DNA of 13,036 nt from CANLWN01 sp039815505 (GTDB taxonomy: Bacteria; Bacteroidota; Bacteroidia; Flavobacteriales; Flavobacteriaceae), in NCBI GenBank assembly GCA_039815505.1, contig JBCBZE010000061.1, forward strand, positions 1 to 13,036, read 5' to 3'. The translations under genes were made by a program, and so were the position numbers. Each line of letters starts with the position of its first letter. The first letter of the stretch is position 1. The notes under the pieces are model-generated. The model was given only the letters and a program-made list of their open reading frames with translations, was not told the DNA's origin and did no database searches. Shown here one piece after another: positions 6,142 through 13,036 of the stretch.

Positions 6142-9015
6142 TTACTCTTTAGCCTGCAGTTCTTTGATCTTCTCCAGAGTTTGTGTCTTGGTTAATGCCA
6201 TAAAATTTTCTATACGCTTTCCATCCTTGACTCTAAAAATGTTAAAAAGCCCTTTTTCTGGCAAGAAAAAAATACCATTATGGGGTTTTCCATCCTTAAA
6301 GCTGATAGAACTTAAGGGGTCCTTAGAGTCCAAAAACAGCTTCACGTCCGTGTTTTCCGGGCTTCCCTTTATTGTTTTTAAAATATACGAATAAACCGGC
6401 AGATCAATTTTGGTGTTATCAGATAAAAACTGCGCCTTAAAATCATCTTGATTAAAGTTGTACTCCAATTTTTTACCTACCAAATTAATTGTCTCCATGC
6501 CCGAATTTCGTTTCATGGCCTTATAATTAAATGTTGTAATCAAGTGGTTTTTAAAGGCAGCATTGCCCTGTAAGGTGTCATTTTTAAAAAAACTGATGGT
6601 GCCCGATTTTTTTGATTTGGAGGTATATCTTATATGGTAATCCAAAGAATTAAAGGATCTCTGGGACACCACACTGTCCATTAGGGCATAATGATATACC
6701 TTGTAAATTGCATTGGGTTCTTCGGGTTCTGTAAACCTCGAAGCACCCAAATAGGTGGATACCAATGTACCGTTAGTATATTTTTTGACCGTACGTTTTT
6801 TATCATCGTAAGTTAGCTCTAATCCCGAATACGGTTTGCCATGTTTGTAGGTAATCGTGCTTATATAATTCTGGGAATAGGTGGTATAAAACGTCTTGGA
6901 CAACAACTTGGTTTCCTTAAAAATACTTTTGGTAATAAAATCAGGGCCATGTGCTATCACGACGCCGTTTATGGGTTTATCATCCTTATAATTGGCCTGA
7001 AACGTAGTATCGGAAAATTTCACATTAAATTTGGCAAGACCATTTTTCTTGTCCCTTTTGTAGGTATACTGGCTCAGAAAATCCTCATACAAGTATTTCC
7101 ATATGGTTTCTACACCTTCTTTTTTACCTTTTTGTAATTTTCTTTCGATAAACAATCTATTTATACTGTCGTAACGTATTTGGGTACCATTATTTGGTCT
7201 CCCGTCAATGTATTCCATAGTGTACTTTAAGGTATCTGTGGCATAGTCCCTAAAAATTTCTTTTACCAGTTTTTCATTTTTAAAAATTTGTCGTTTTTTA
7301 AAATCAAAACCACTTAGTATTGCTTTCTCAATGACTTTTCCATCCGCATAGATCGTTTTATTATAAAAGTCAAAGAAAGTGCCATTAAAAGGTTTTCCAT
7401 TTTTATAATGCGCTTCGGCGACAAGGGAATCCTTAAAAAAGTAACGCGCTGTTCCAACGGGTAAATCTGCTTCGTAACAAATTCGTAAAGAATCGTAAAC
7501 AAATCGTCTGTTATTAAATGTTTTATAGGAACAACCTTCTTTTTTACCCCCCTTATAGGAAATCAGATTGTTAAGCTCATATGTGGTCCCTTGTATGGGC
7601 TCCCCATTTTTAAAAACACAACTTAACGTATCCCCTAATTTTTTTCTAATATAGCGTATTTCACCGTCCTTCTTGAAGCCCTTGGTATAATTACCTTTCA
7701 CTGCGACCCGAAGATCTTCGATAACAAAAGGGCCTTTGGTCTCACCATCTTTATAGGTAGTAAAACCAAAGTCTTGAATTTCTTTCCCTTTAAATGGCAT
7801 ACCGTCTTTGTAGATCAGTTCGTTCTGCTGACCATTTTTATGGAAAATGACCTTGGTAATCTGGTAATCCCCATTTTCATAGTAGGTTTCCGATTTCCTG
7901 TTACCAGTGTCATAATCAAAATCAATACGTTTTATCCGTTTTCCATTTTTATAGGATTCAAGCTCACTAAACGTATAGTAGTCCCCATTTATCGGGGTAT
8001 ACCCTTCAAAGGTGCACTTGTACCGCTCATCGGTAAATTTGTTTTTAGTAATTTTTGCAATGATTTTTCCGTCTTCAAATTCCTGGATTTCTTGGGAAGC
8101 GGGAATATAAAAACTACCTGAATGTTCAGTGCCTTGGCTATACGTACCTCTTGAGATTTCATTAAATCGTTGGTCATAAAAAACAGCTTCTCCTTCTAAA
8201 ACTCCTTTGTTATAGGTAACTAGCCTATTATCCTGAAAAAAGCGACCATTATACGGATTATCCCCTTTATAAAATCCCTTGGCCAGTACATTCCCTAAAG
8301 CATCCTTAAGCAAAATAGTTAAGACACCATCTTTAAATTCATGATACTTTATACCTATGATCGCTTCAACATTGGCATTCTTATTGGTCCTTAAATACGC
8401 CTTGGATGCTCCGGGTAGATTCCTACTTTCTCTATTATATTCTTTGGCGACGGCAATAGTATCACCATTCTTATCGAAGTAAACCGATTTCTCGTATATT
8501 CTATCCTTACCGTAAACCGTTTGCCTAGCTACTGTTTTAGTAGTTTCATAAAACGTATTGTATGCGGCCAGTTGACCATCAACAAAAGTTGCACTTTTGT
8601 CTTGGGCCGTGCTAGATAAATAAAAGGAGCCTTCTACCTTTCTCCCCTCTTCATAGAAACCGGAAGACAATAATGTACCATCCCTAAAATAACTTGTTTC
8701 CTTGCCCACAAGTTTTCCATTGGAAAAACGCCTTACCAGCATTTGCTGCCCACTTTCATAATACCAAATGGCCTTTCCCTCAAAAATATCTTTATCAACG
8801 CTTAACGAAAAGCCTTCCATTTGGATACGTCCTCCAACAAAATAATCCTTGATCACATATAAATTGCCTTGTTTCTTTAATGGAATTGGTCTATAAAAAA
8901 AAGCCTTATCCTTTACTGTTTTGTTCCAATATTTATCAAAATAAACCGTATCCTTAGTTTGGGAAAAGCCGATGAAAATGTATAACAAGGTAAGCAAGCG
9001 AATAAAAAAACGCAT
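6142..9015 (-). CDS. Secreted YwqK/MORN_2-type repeat protein, 957 residues
   Basis: Residues 1-19 form a signal peptide (hydrophobic core LLTLLYIFIG, then FSQ), so the protein is exported. The rest is a long run of degenerate MORN_2-like repeats with core Y/F-K-(D/N)G-(K/x)P-x-(N)G-x-x-(F/Y). Clear cores begin near residues 121, 249, 291, 336, 402, 468, 537, 602, 676, 723 and 906, for example YKNGKPFNGTFF and FKDGKPHNGIFF. Between 402 and 676 they recur every 65-74 residues, each super-repeat holding about three 22-residue units. YwqK-family proteins are named antitoxin-like in databases, but no toxin gene is adjacent and a secreted protein of this size is more likely a surface or periplasmic beta-rich scaffold. 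No enzymatic motif or C-terminal sorting domain is visible. A TATTTTAG box (+ strand 9041-9048) is a weak promoter candidate; BlaI-type operators start 80 bases upstream of its ATG. Confidence 0.88.
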   Translation of the reverse strand: MRFFIRLLTLLYIFIGFSQTKDTVYFDKYWNKTVKDKAFFYRPIPLKKQGNLYVIKDYFVGGRIQMEGFSLSVDKDIFEGKAIWYYESGQQMLVRRFSNGKLVGKETSYFRDGTLLSSGFYEEGRKVEGSFYLSSTAQDKSATFVDGQLAAYNTFYETTKTVARQTVYGKDRIYEKSVYFDKNGDTIAVAKEYNRESRNLPGASKAYLRTNKNANVEAIIGIKYHEFKDGVLTILLKDALGNVLAKGFYKGDNPYNGRFFQDNRLVTYNKGVLEGEAVFYDQRFNEISRGTYSQGTEHSGSFYIPASQEIQEFEDGKIIAKITKNKFTDERYKCTFEGYTPINGDYYTFSELESYKNGKRIKRIDFDYDTGNRKSETYYENGDYQITKVIFHKNGQQNELIYKDGMPFKGKEIQDFGFTTYKDGETKGPFVIEDLRVAVKGNYTKGFKKDGEIRYIRKKLGDTLSCVFKNGEPIQGTTYELNNLISYKGGKKEGCSYKTFNNRRFVYDSLRICYEADLPVGTARYFFKDSLVAEAHYKNGKPFNGTFFDFYNKTIYADGKVIEKAILSGFDFKKRQIFKNEKLVKEIFRDYATDTLKYTMEYIDGRPNNGTQIRYDSINRLFIERKLQKGKKEGVETIWKYLYEDFLSQYTYKRDKKNGLAKFNVKFSDTTFQANYKDDKPINGVVIAHGPDFITKSIFKETKLLSKTFYTTYSQNYISTITYKHGKPYSGLELTYDDKKRTVKKYTNGTLVSTYLGASRFTEPEEPNAIYKVYHYALMDSVVSQRSFNSLDYHIRYTSKSKKSGTISFFKNDTLQGNAAFKNHLITTFNYKAMKRNSGMETINLVGKKLEYNFNQDDFKAQFLSDNTKIDLPVYSYILKTIKGSPENTDVKLFLDSKDPLSSISFKDGKPHNGIFFLPEKGLFNIFRVKDGKRIENFMALTKTQTLEKIKELQAKE

Positions 9016-9094
9016 AAAGTCAATAGGGATTAATTTTTATCTAAAATAGGTAATTTCTTTATCAAGGATGAGTTAAAAACAACAATAAAAATAT

Positions 9095-9110
9095 CTCTAC
9101 ACTTGTAGAG
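9095..9110. promoter_or_regulatory. BlaI/MecI-type operator O1
   Basis: CTCTACA-CT-TGTAGAG is a perfect 16-bp dyad (7-bp arms, 2-bp centre) built on TACAnnTGTA, the core recognised by BlaI/MecI repressors. It overlaps the -33 box of the promoter for the repressor gene 51 bases downstream. Confidence 0.82.
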
Positions 9111-9133
9111 TTAAAATATTTATTCTATGTTTG
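9102..9133 (+). promoter_or_regulatory. Promoter of the BlaI-M56 operon
   Basis: A -33 box CTTG (9102-9105) and a -7 box TATGTTTG (9126-9133), an exact TAnnTTTG match, are separated by 20 bases, close to the Bacteroidota consensus. Transcription would begin near 9140, within the operator cluster, about 20 bases before the ATG. Confidence 0.65.
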
Positions 9134-9138
9134 TAGAG
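9123..9138. promoter_or_regulatory. BlaI/MecI-type operator O2
   Basis: TTCTATG-TT-TGTAGAG is a second, imperfect copy of the O1 dyad; the right arm is identical to O1. Its centre lies 28 bp from that of O1 and it covers the -7 box. Confidence 0.68.
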
Positions 9139-9142
9139 CAAT

Positions 9143-9158
9143 CTCTAAAATTGTAGAA
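9143..9158. promoter_or_regulatory. BlaI/MecI-type operator O3
   Basis: CTCTAAA-AT-TGTAGAA is a third degenerate copy, centred 20 bp after O2 and ending 2 bases before the repressor ATG, so binding would cover the start site and leader. Confidence 0.62.
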
Positions 9159-9160
9159 AT

Positions 9161-9526
9161 ATGAAGCTTTCAAAATCCGAAGAAGCACTTATGAATACCC
9201 TATGGAAGAAGAAAAAGGCCTTTATGAAAGATTTATTGGATGCATACCCCCAACCTAGACCGGCCACTACAACCATTGCTACATTGTTAAAACGTATGAC
9301 CGATAAAGGTTTTGTAGGCTACAAAAGTTTTGGTAGGTCCAGGGAATATTACCCTTTGGTAAAAAAGAAGGACTATTTTTCTAAACATGTAAACGGACTC
9401 ATTAAGAACTTTTTCAATGATAGTGCCAGCCAGTTCGCTTCTTTCTTTACGCAAGAAACAAACTTGAGCAAAGAGGAGTTGGAAGACCTTAAGAAGTTAA
9501 TCGACAACGAAATTAAAAAGAAATGA
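9161..9526 (+). CDS. BlaI/MecI/CopY family transcriptional repressor
   Basis: 121 residues, the normal size. The N-terminal winged helix spans about 1-70: MKLSKSEEALMNTLWKKKKA begins helix 1, PATTTIATLLKRMTDKGFV (34-52) contains the recognition helix, and YKSFGRSREYYPLV forms the wing. The C-terminal half (72-121) is the helical dimerisation domain, ending NLSKEELEDLKKLIDNEI, which aligns with the end of MecI/BlaI. The inducer-cleavage position of staphylococcal BlaI (Asn-Phe) would fall near residues 94-96, here SFF, so cleavage by the neighbouring M56 protease is plausible. Three TACAnnTGTA-like sites overlay its promoter, so it should repress its own operon. The stop is 1 base before the protease ATG, the standard regulator-sensor pairing. 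Confidence 0.95.
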   Translation: MKLSKSEEALMNTLWKKKKAFMKDLLDAYPQPRPATTTIATLLKRMTDKGFVGYKSFGRSREYYPLVKKKDYFSKHVNGLIKNFFNDSASQFASFFTQETNLSKEELEDLKKLIDNEIKKK

Positions 9527-9527
9527 T

Positions 9528-11306
9528 ATGCTAGTATACCTTATTAAATTCTCTGCTTGTCTGGCCATTCTGCTATTGTTTTATAAACTCCTTTTGGAAA
9601 GGGAACGTATTCATCATTTTAAACGCTTTTATCTTATAGGTGCCCTTCTATTTTCTTTGTTGGTTCCTACACTTGTTCTTACGGAGCAGGTTGCGGTCTA
9701 TCCTACACCGCACACCGACCTGGTTGATCAGACCACAACTTCCGTCCAAGAAGTTCCATCCGTTCCCCAGAAATTGGAATCCGATATTCTGGATATATCC
9801 CCCATACTTTGGATCATCTACTTTTTGGGAATCATTTTCTTTGGAATAACATTTGTAAAGAACCTCTTTCAAATATTTCAAAGAATCAAAAACAATCCCA
9901 AAGAACGAAAAGCACCTTATACAAGAGTGTTGTTGCATCAAGATCTTCCTCCACATACTTTTTTTAACTACATTTTTTTAAATAGGGCAAAGCTCCAATC
10001 AAATGAAATACCCAAGGAGGTGCTCTTGCATGAGGAGACGCATGCCCGGCAAAAACACAGCGTAGATGTTCTCATTATAGAGTTGGTACAAGTTGTATTC
10101 TGGTTTCATCCCCTACTTTATCTTATCCGAAAATCAATAAAGCTCAATCATGAATTCTTAGCGGATAGCGCAGTGCTTAAAAAAGGGGTAGCTTCATCAA
10201 CCTACCAAAATACGTTGCTATCCTACCTTTCCTCCGATAGTGAAAAAAAGTATCGGCCTTTATTAGCGAATGCCATCAATTATTCATCAATCAAAAAACG
10301 ATTTACGATCATGAAAAGACAAACGTCACGAAAAGCAATTGTATTACGAAGCATAGCGGTGCTTCCATTAGCCGTTATTTTACTACTGGGATTTAGTAAG
10401 ACTAAACTGATAAAACAAGAAATTAATCTAATTGACAAGACAAGCAAGGAAGTTTTATCTTCTTCCACGGTGTCATATCAATATGAGGGCAAAAAAGAAT
10501 TTATACTACATGTTAATGCCAACCGAATTGAACTAAATGGCAACATATTGGCGCTAAGTGAATTTGCCAAGGCGGTGGATCAATTGACCAAAGATTGGGA
10601 AGAAACCGATTATACGTCCATACCAGTGCGGGCTAATTTTAGTAATTCCACATTAGCTTTCATAAAAAAAGTGGAGACGGAGTTTGGGAAAACCCACTTT
10701 TCAAAAGCCAATGAAGGAATGAAAATCTTTCCGGCCGATTACCAAAAGACATTTATTCAAAAAGGCGCCTCACGGGAGCAAATGAGGGAATACAATGCAC
10801 TTGCCAAAAAATACAATCACATGTTTGCGGAAAAAGACAATATTCATATCAAACGGGAGGATATGGAGCGCTTAAGGCACATTTACAGTTTAATGTCCGA
10901 TAAACAAAAAGACGATGCCGAACCTTTTCCGGATTTCCCCTCGATGCCAGAACCTCCCATGCCACCCACAGCTCTGGAAGAAGTTAAGATGGAAGCACAG
11001 ATAAGAATAGAAAAAGAGGTGTTGGAAGAGCAGGAAACGAAGGTGGAAAAATTGGAAAAAATGGAAAAACAGGAAAAGGTCATGAAAGAACAACTTGCTC
11101 CTACCCCACCCTCGCCGCCCACTCCTAAATCCCCCCTGGAACATGTAATGGAAATGGCAGAAAAAGATGCGCTGTTTTATTACAAAAACAAAAGGATAAG
11201 CTCCGATGAGGCGATAGACATCCTAAAAAAAGATATGGATTTGAGCTTGGACATTAAAAAGACCAATGATGAGCTACCAGTGGTCAGAATTGATACGCAC
11301 TTTTAA
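9528..11306 (+). CDS. M56 family metallopeptidase (BlaR1/MecR1-like) with atypical C-terminal region
   Basis: 592 residues. Membrane helices lie at about 2-22, 33-53, 92-110 and 271-289. The cytoplasmic zinc protease between the last two has HEETH at 168-172 (His168, Glu169, His172) with downstream NHEFLAD (Glu209 as third ligand) and FWFHPLLYLIRKS before it, all standard for M56. In staphylococcal BlaR1 the part after the last helix is a penicillin-binding sensor; here residues about 324-390 (FILHVNANRIELNGNILALS and on) look ExbD/TolR-like instead. They are followed by a Pro-rich stretch (465-480), a charged probable coiled coil (482-522), a second Pro-rich stretch (524-536) and a terminal YYKNKRISSDEAIDILKKD motif seen in flavobacterial M56 proteins. 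No SxxK/SxN/KTG is seen. It should sense a signal outside the cytoplasm and cleave the BlaI-type repressor. The signal is unknown; beta-lactam sensing is not supported. Confidence 0.93.
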   Translation: MLVYLIKFSACLAILLLFYKLLLERERIHHFKRFYLIGALLFSLLVPTLVLTEQVAVYPTPHTDLVDQTTTSVQEVPSVPQKLESDILDISPILWIIYFLGIIFFGITFVKNLFQIFQRIKNNPKERKAPYTRVLLHQDLPPHTFFNYIFLNRAKLQSNEIPKEVLLHEETHARQKHSVDVLIIELVQVVFWFHPLLYLIRKSIKLNHEFLADSAVLKKGVASSTYQNTLLSYLSSDSEKKYRPLLANAINYSSIKKRFTIMKRQTSRKAIVLRSIAVLPLAVILLLGFSKTKLIKQEINLIDKTSKEVLSSSTVSYQYEGKKEFILHVNANRIELNGNILALSEFAKAVDQLTKDWEETDYTSIPVRANFSNSTLAFIKKVETEFGKTHFSKANEGMKIFPADYQKTFIQKGASREQMREYNALAKKYNHMFAEKDNIHIKREDMERLRHIYSLMSDKQKDDAEPFPDFPSMPEPPMPPTALEEVKMEAQIRIEKEVLEEQETKVEKLEKMEKQEKVMKEQLAPTPPSPPTPKSPLEHVMEMAEKDALFYYKNKRISSDEAIDILKKDMDLSLDIKKTNDELPVVRIDTHF

Positions 11307-11340
11307 ATTGCAGTTTACGAGCCCTAATCATAATCACTAT

Positions 11341-11367
11341 AAAAGCCTCGATTTTCGGGGCTTTTTT
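11341..11367 (+). terminator. Rho-independent terminator of the BlaI-M56 operon
   Basis: AAAAGCCTCG (11341-11350) pairs over 10 bp with CGGGGCTTTT (11356-11365, one G-U), loop ATTTT, and continues into T residues to 11367. It starts 34 bases after the protease stop and ends that operon before the DUF4407 gene. Confidence 0.9.
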
Positions 11368-11460
11368 GTAACAAATTATTCAGAATTGCGTTCTAATACT
11401 CTATACAGGCGTGAAAACGACCTGGTTACATACCAATATCAATCAATTTAGAACACTGTT

Positions 11461-12561
11461 ATGATACAAAACTTTTTTATTCTCTGCTCAGGGGCGGATA
11501 CGAATATCCTTGATACCTGTTCCCAAGGAGAACGCAACAAATATGCCGGAATTGGTGCAACGGTTTTCTTCACGGCCGTAATGGCATTCATTGCCTGTAG
11601 CTATGCGCTCTATACCGTTTTTGACAATGTGTATACGGCCATATTCTTTGGTTTAATATGGGGACTTCTGATTTTTAATTTGGACAGATTTATCGTTTCT
11701 ACCATTAAAAAAAGAAGCAGTTTTAAAAGCGAGCTTTTGCAAGCTGCCCCAAGAATTGTCTTAGCCATAATTATTGCCGTGGTAATCTCCAAACCCTTGG
11801 AAATGAAGATTTTTGAAAAGGAAATTAATCAAGTGCTCTTGGAAGAGAAAAATGAAATGACATTGGCGAATAAGCAGCAACTGGCCTTACAATACACCCC
11901 TACGGTAGAAAAATTATCCCAAGATATTGCCGGACTAAAAAATGAGATTTCCCGGAAGGAAGCGGAAACCAATGCACTGTATGACACCTATATATCCGAA
12001 GCCGAGGGAAGAGCGGGTACCATGCTTCTTGGAAAGGGACCGGTATATGCGGAAAAACGTGAAAAACATGATGCCGCTTTGGTTGAGCTGCAACAATTAA
12101 AGCAAACCAATAATGAGAAAATAGCGGGAATCGAAACCCAAATTGTGGGGTTAAATGAAGAATATGCCCGGGTAGTAGCCGATTCACAGCCCATTATTGA
12201 TGGTTTTGACGGTCTTATGGCCCGGATCAACGCCTTGGGCAAACTACCTTGGTTCCCATCATTCTTTATATTTTTATTGTTTTTAGCTATTGAGACCGCG
12301 CCCATAATTGCTAAACTACTGGCTCCTAAAGGTGCTTATGACCTTAAATTGGAAGATGAAGAAAGTACAGTGAAAACATGGGTCATGCAGAAGGTAGAAC
12401 AACGGGAGAAAATATTGGCTACGGATACCAGTTTAAATGAAAAAATATATAATGAAATCGCCGAAGAAGAAGCTGTTTACGCCTATAAGAAACAAAAAGC
12501 GGAAGAGCTATTAAAATTACAGGCAGATACTTTTCATGACCTACAGATCAAAAGTTTATAA
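11461..12561 (+). CDS. DUF4407 domain membrane protein with long coiled coil
   Basis: 366 residues. The N-terminal block CSGADTNILDTCSQGERNKY (9-28), followed by helices at about 31-52, 56-76 and 97-111 with IFNLDRFIVSTIKK (71-84) between the last two, is the DUF4407 signature. Residues about 115-250 are hydrophilic and rich in E, K, Q and A, probably a long coiled coil outside the membrane, with a fourth helix at about 264-286 (FPSFFIFLLFLAIETAPIIA) and an E/K-rich cytoplasmic tail. The biochemical role of DUF4407 is not established; the architecture suggests a structural or mechanosensing membrane protein. Length is typical and no truncation is seen. It is preceded by the M56 operon terminator and followed by a strong hairpin, so it is probably monocistronic. 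No clear promoter consensus is found in the 93 bases upstream. Confidence 0.94.
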   Translation: MIQNFFILCSGADTNILDTCSQGERNKYAGIGATVFFTAVMAFIACSYALYTVFDNVYTAIFFGLIWGLLIFNLDRFIVSTIKKRSSFKSELLQAAPRIVLAIIIAVVISKPLEMKIFEKEINQVLLEEKNEMTLANKQQLALQYTPTVEKLSQDIAGLKNEISRKEAETNALYDTYISEAEGRAGTMLLGKGPVYAEKREKHDAALVELQQLKQTNNEKIAGIETQIVGLNEEYARVVADSQPIIDGFDGLMARINALGKLPWFPSFFIFLLFLAIETAPIIAKLLAPKGAYDLKLEDEESTVKTWVMQKVEQREKILATDTSLNEKIYNEIAEEEAVYAYKKQKAEELLKLQADTFHDLQIKSL

Positions 12562-12564
12562 AAT

Positions 12565-12594
12565 AATGGGCCGGTTCGGATGAACCGGCCCATT
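12565..12594. terminator. Perfect 13-bp hairpin, bidirectional terminator for converging genes
   Basis: AATGGGCCGGTTC (12565-12577) pairs perfectly with GAACCGGCCCATT (12582-12594), loop GGAT, 3 bases after the DUF4407 stop. No U-run follows on the + strand; on the minus strand the stem is followed by ATTTTAT. It lies between the DUF4407 gene and the small minus-strand gene, so it likely ends both. Confidence 0.72.
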
Positions 12595-12614
12595 CCTTAA
12601 AAAGGATAACCGCT

Positions 12615-12764
12615 CTATTTAACCAATTGTAGTATTGTTGGTACCATAACGCTTAGGATAATTTCTTTTTTGTTGATGCGGACATCACAAATCTGGTATA
12701 TTTCTTTTGAACTATCTACCCTCAAAAACCCTTTATAGTGATACCTATTTCCGTTTTTTATCAT
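12615..12764 (-). CDS. Small hypothetical protein, 49 residues
   Basis: An ATG at 12764-12762 (minus strand) opens a 49-codon frame ending in TAG at 12617-12615. The product starts MIKNGNRYHYKGFLRVDSSK, continues EIYQICDVRINKKEIILSVM, and has balanced composition and alternating polar/hydrophobic strands, as a small beta-rich cytoplasmic protein would. No signal peptide, membrane helix or known motif is visible. Support comes from three places: a TATTTTTG -7 element 25 bases upstream, a clean A-rich leader, and the shared hairpin 20 bases past its stop. It was too short for standard length cut-offs. I do not recognise the family, and no function can be given. Confidence 0.55.
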   Translation of the reverse strand: MIKNGNRYHYKGFLRVDSSKEIYQICDVRINKKEIILSVMVPTILQLVK

Positions 12765-12788
12765 TGCTTAGGTTTATTGTTTACGTTT

Positions 12789-12796
12789 CAAAAATA
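12789..12796 (-). promoter_or_regulatory. -7 element upstream of the 49-residue gene (candidate)
   Basis: The minus strand reads TATTTTTG, matching TAnnTTTG, 25 bases before the ATG, which would give a leader of about 17 bases. No good -33 box is seen at the right distance. Confidence 0.35.
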
Positions 12797-13036
12797 TCGC
12801 ACCTTCAGAACTCATTTCACTAAAATCGGGTCAATTCCATAATACGTACGGTACATAGTTATTTATTGTAGACCAATACCTATGTGATATTGTTTTGTCG
12901 ATCACCGCAGCCCATATAATTTTTTACTTGGTTGGTTCAACCTTGATCCAAAACAAATTGCGTTTAAAAAATATCCTAAAAGAAGTTCCCCATCTATGTA
13001 AGCATGTTTTAATCGACCAAGGAATAAAACCATTCG
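12797..13036. other. Unresolved right end
   Basis: No feature can be assigned with confidence. A + frame is open from the TAG at 12856 to the window edge (59 codons) but has only a TTG (12895) or rarer codon as start; it reads with a hydrophobic first half (IVLSITAAHIIFYLVGSTL). On the minus strand an ATG at 13033 opens 43 codons to 12902. Neither resembles a known family. TACGTACGGTAC at 12844-12855 is near-palindromic. Confidence 0.4.

Noticed and set aside
6164..8177. Several 60-115-codon frames inside the MORN_2 gene on either strand
   Set aside because: They are shadows of a continuous 957-codon gene with signal peptide and repeat structure.
6142..9015. YwqK-type antitoxin of a toxin-antitoxin pair
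   Set aside because: The name follows the repeat family, but the protein is exported, very large, and has no adjacent toxin-like small gene.
9528..11306. Beta-lactam resistance operon
   Set aside because: BlaI/BlaR1-type proteins suggest it, but there is no beta-lactamase gene and the protease lacks a penicillin-binding sensor domain.
1..13036. CRISPR array, insertion sequence or transposase
   Set aside because: No regularly spaced direct repeats with unique spacers, no transposase-like frame, and no IS-type terminal inverted repeats with target duplications were found.

Overview
The window looks like chromosomal DNA from a marine-type member of the Flavobacteriaceae (Bacteroidota). Four things point there: A+T-rich intergenic DNA; promoter elements of the Bacteroidota type (TAnnTTTG at -7); starts preceded by A-rich leaders rather than strong Shine-Dalgarno sites; and gene families typical of that group (DUF6249 beside an ECF sigma factor, M56/BlaI pairs, YwqK/MORN_2 repeat proteins, DUF4407, M20 dipeptidases). 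The genus is not determinable from what I can see.

Layout, left to right. (1) 1-387 is the 3' part of a DJ-1/PfpI-family gene, cut by the window edge. (2) 388-941 holds no convincing gene but carries a 24-bp sequence that recurs near the tRNA gene at 4339-4362, and a 10-bp inverted repeat. (3) 942-1961 (-) encodes a lipoprotein alpha/beta hydrolase. (4) 4077-2052 (-) is a compact four-gene operon: secreted NTF2-like protein, DUF6249 membrane protein, ECF sigma factor and a two-TM protein that probably acts as its anti-sigma partner. An ECF-like promoter lies just upstream, suggesting autoregulation. (5) 4339-4605 contains the second copy of the 24-bp repeat, a strong hairpin, and tRNA-Leu(UAG) with its own terminator and promoter. 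(6) 4738-6132 (+) is an M20 dipeptidase, converging with 9 bp to spare on (7) 6142-9015 (-), a 957-residue secreted MORN_2/YwqK-type repeat protein. (8) 9095-11367 is a complete BlaI-BlaR1-type regulatory unit: three TACAnnTGTA-like operators laid over a Bacteroidota promoter, a BlaI/MecI repressor, an M56 membrane protease and a terminator. (9) 11461-12561 (+) is a DUF4407 membrane/coiled-coil protein ending in a 13-bp hairpin. (10) 12615-12764 (-) is a probable 49-residue small protein. The last 240 bases are unresolved.

Two self-contained signalling circuits dominate. One is the ECF sigma operon, presumably switched on by release from its membrane partner. The other is the BlaI/M56 protease pair, whose sensor region has no penicillin-binding domain but instead an ExbD-like segment followed by a Pro-rich, highly charged tail, with no beta-lactamase gene nearby. 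The signal it reads and its targets are unknown; the divergent MORN_2 repeat protein is the nearest candidate. The ECF operon and the hydrolase lie between the two copies of the 24-bp repeat beside tRNA-Leu, so this ~3.8-kb block may be an old insertion. No integrase is present, so that remains a hypothesis.
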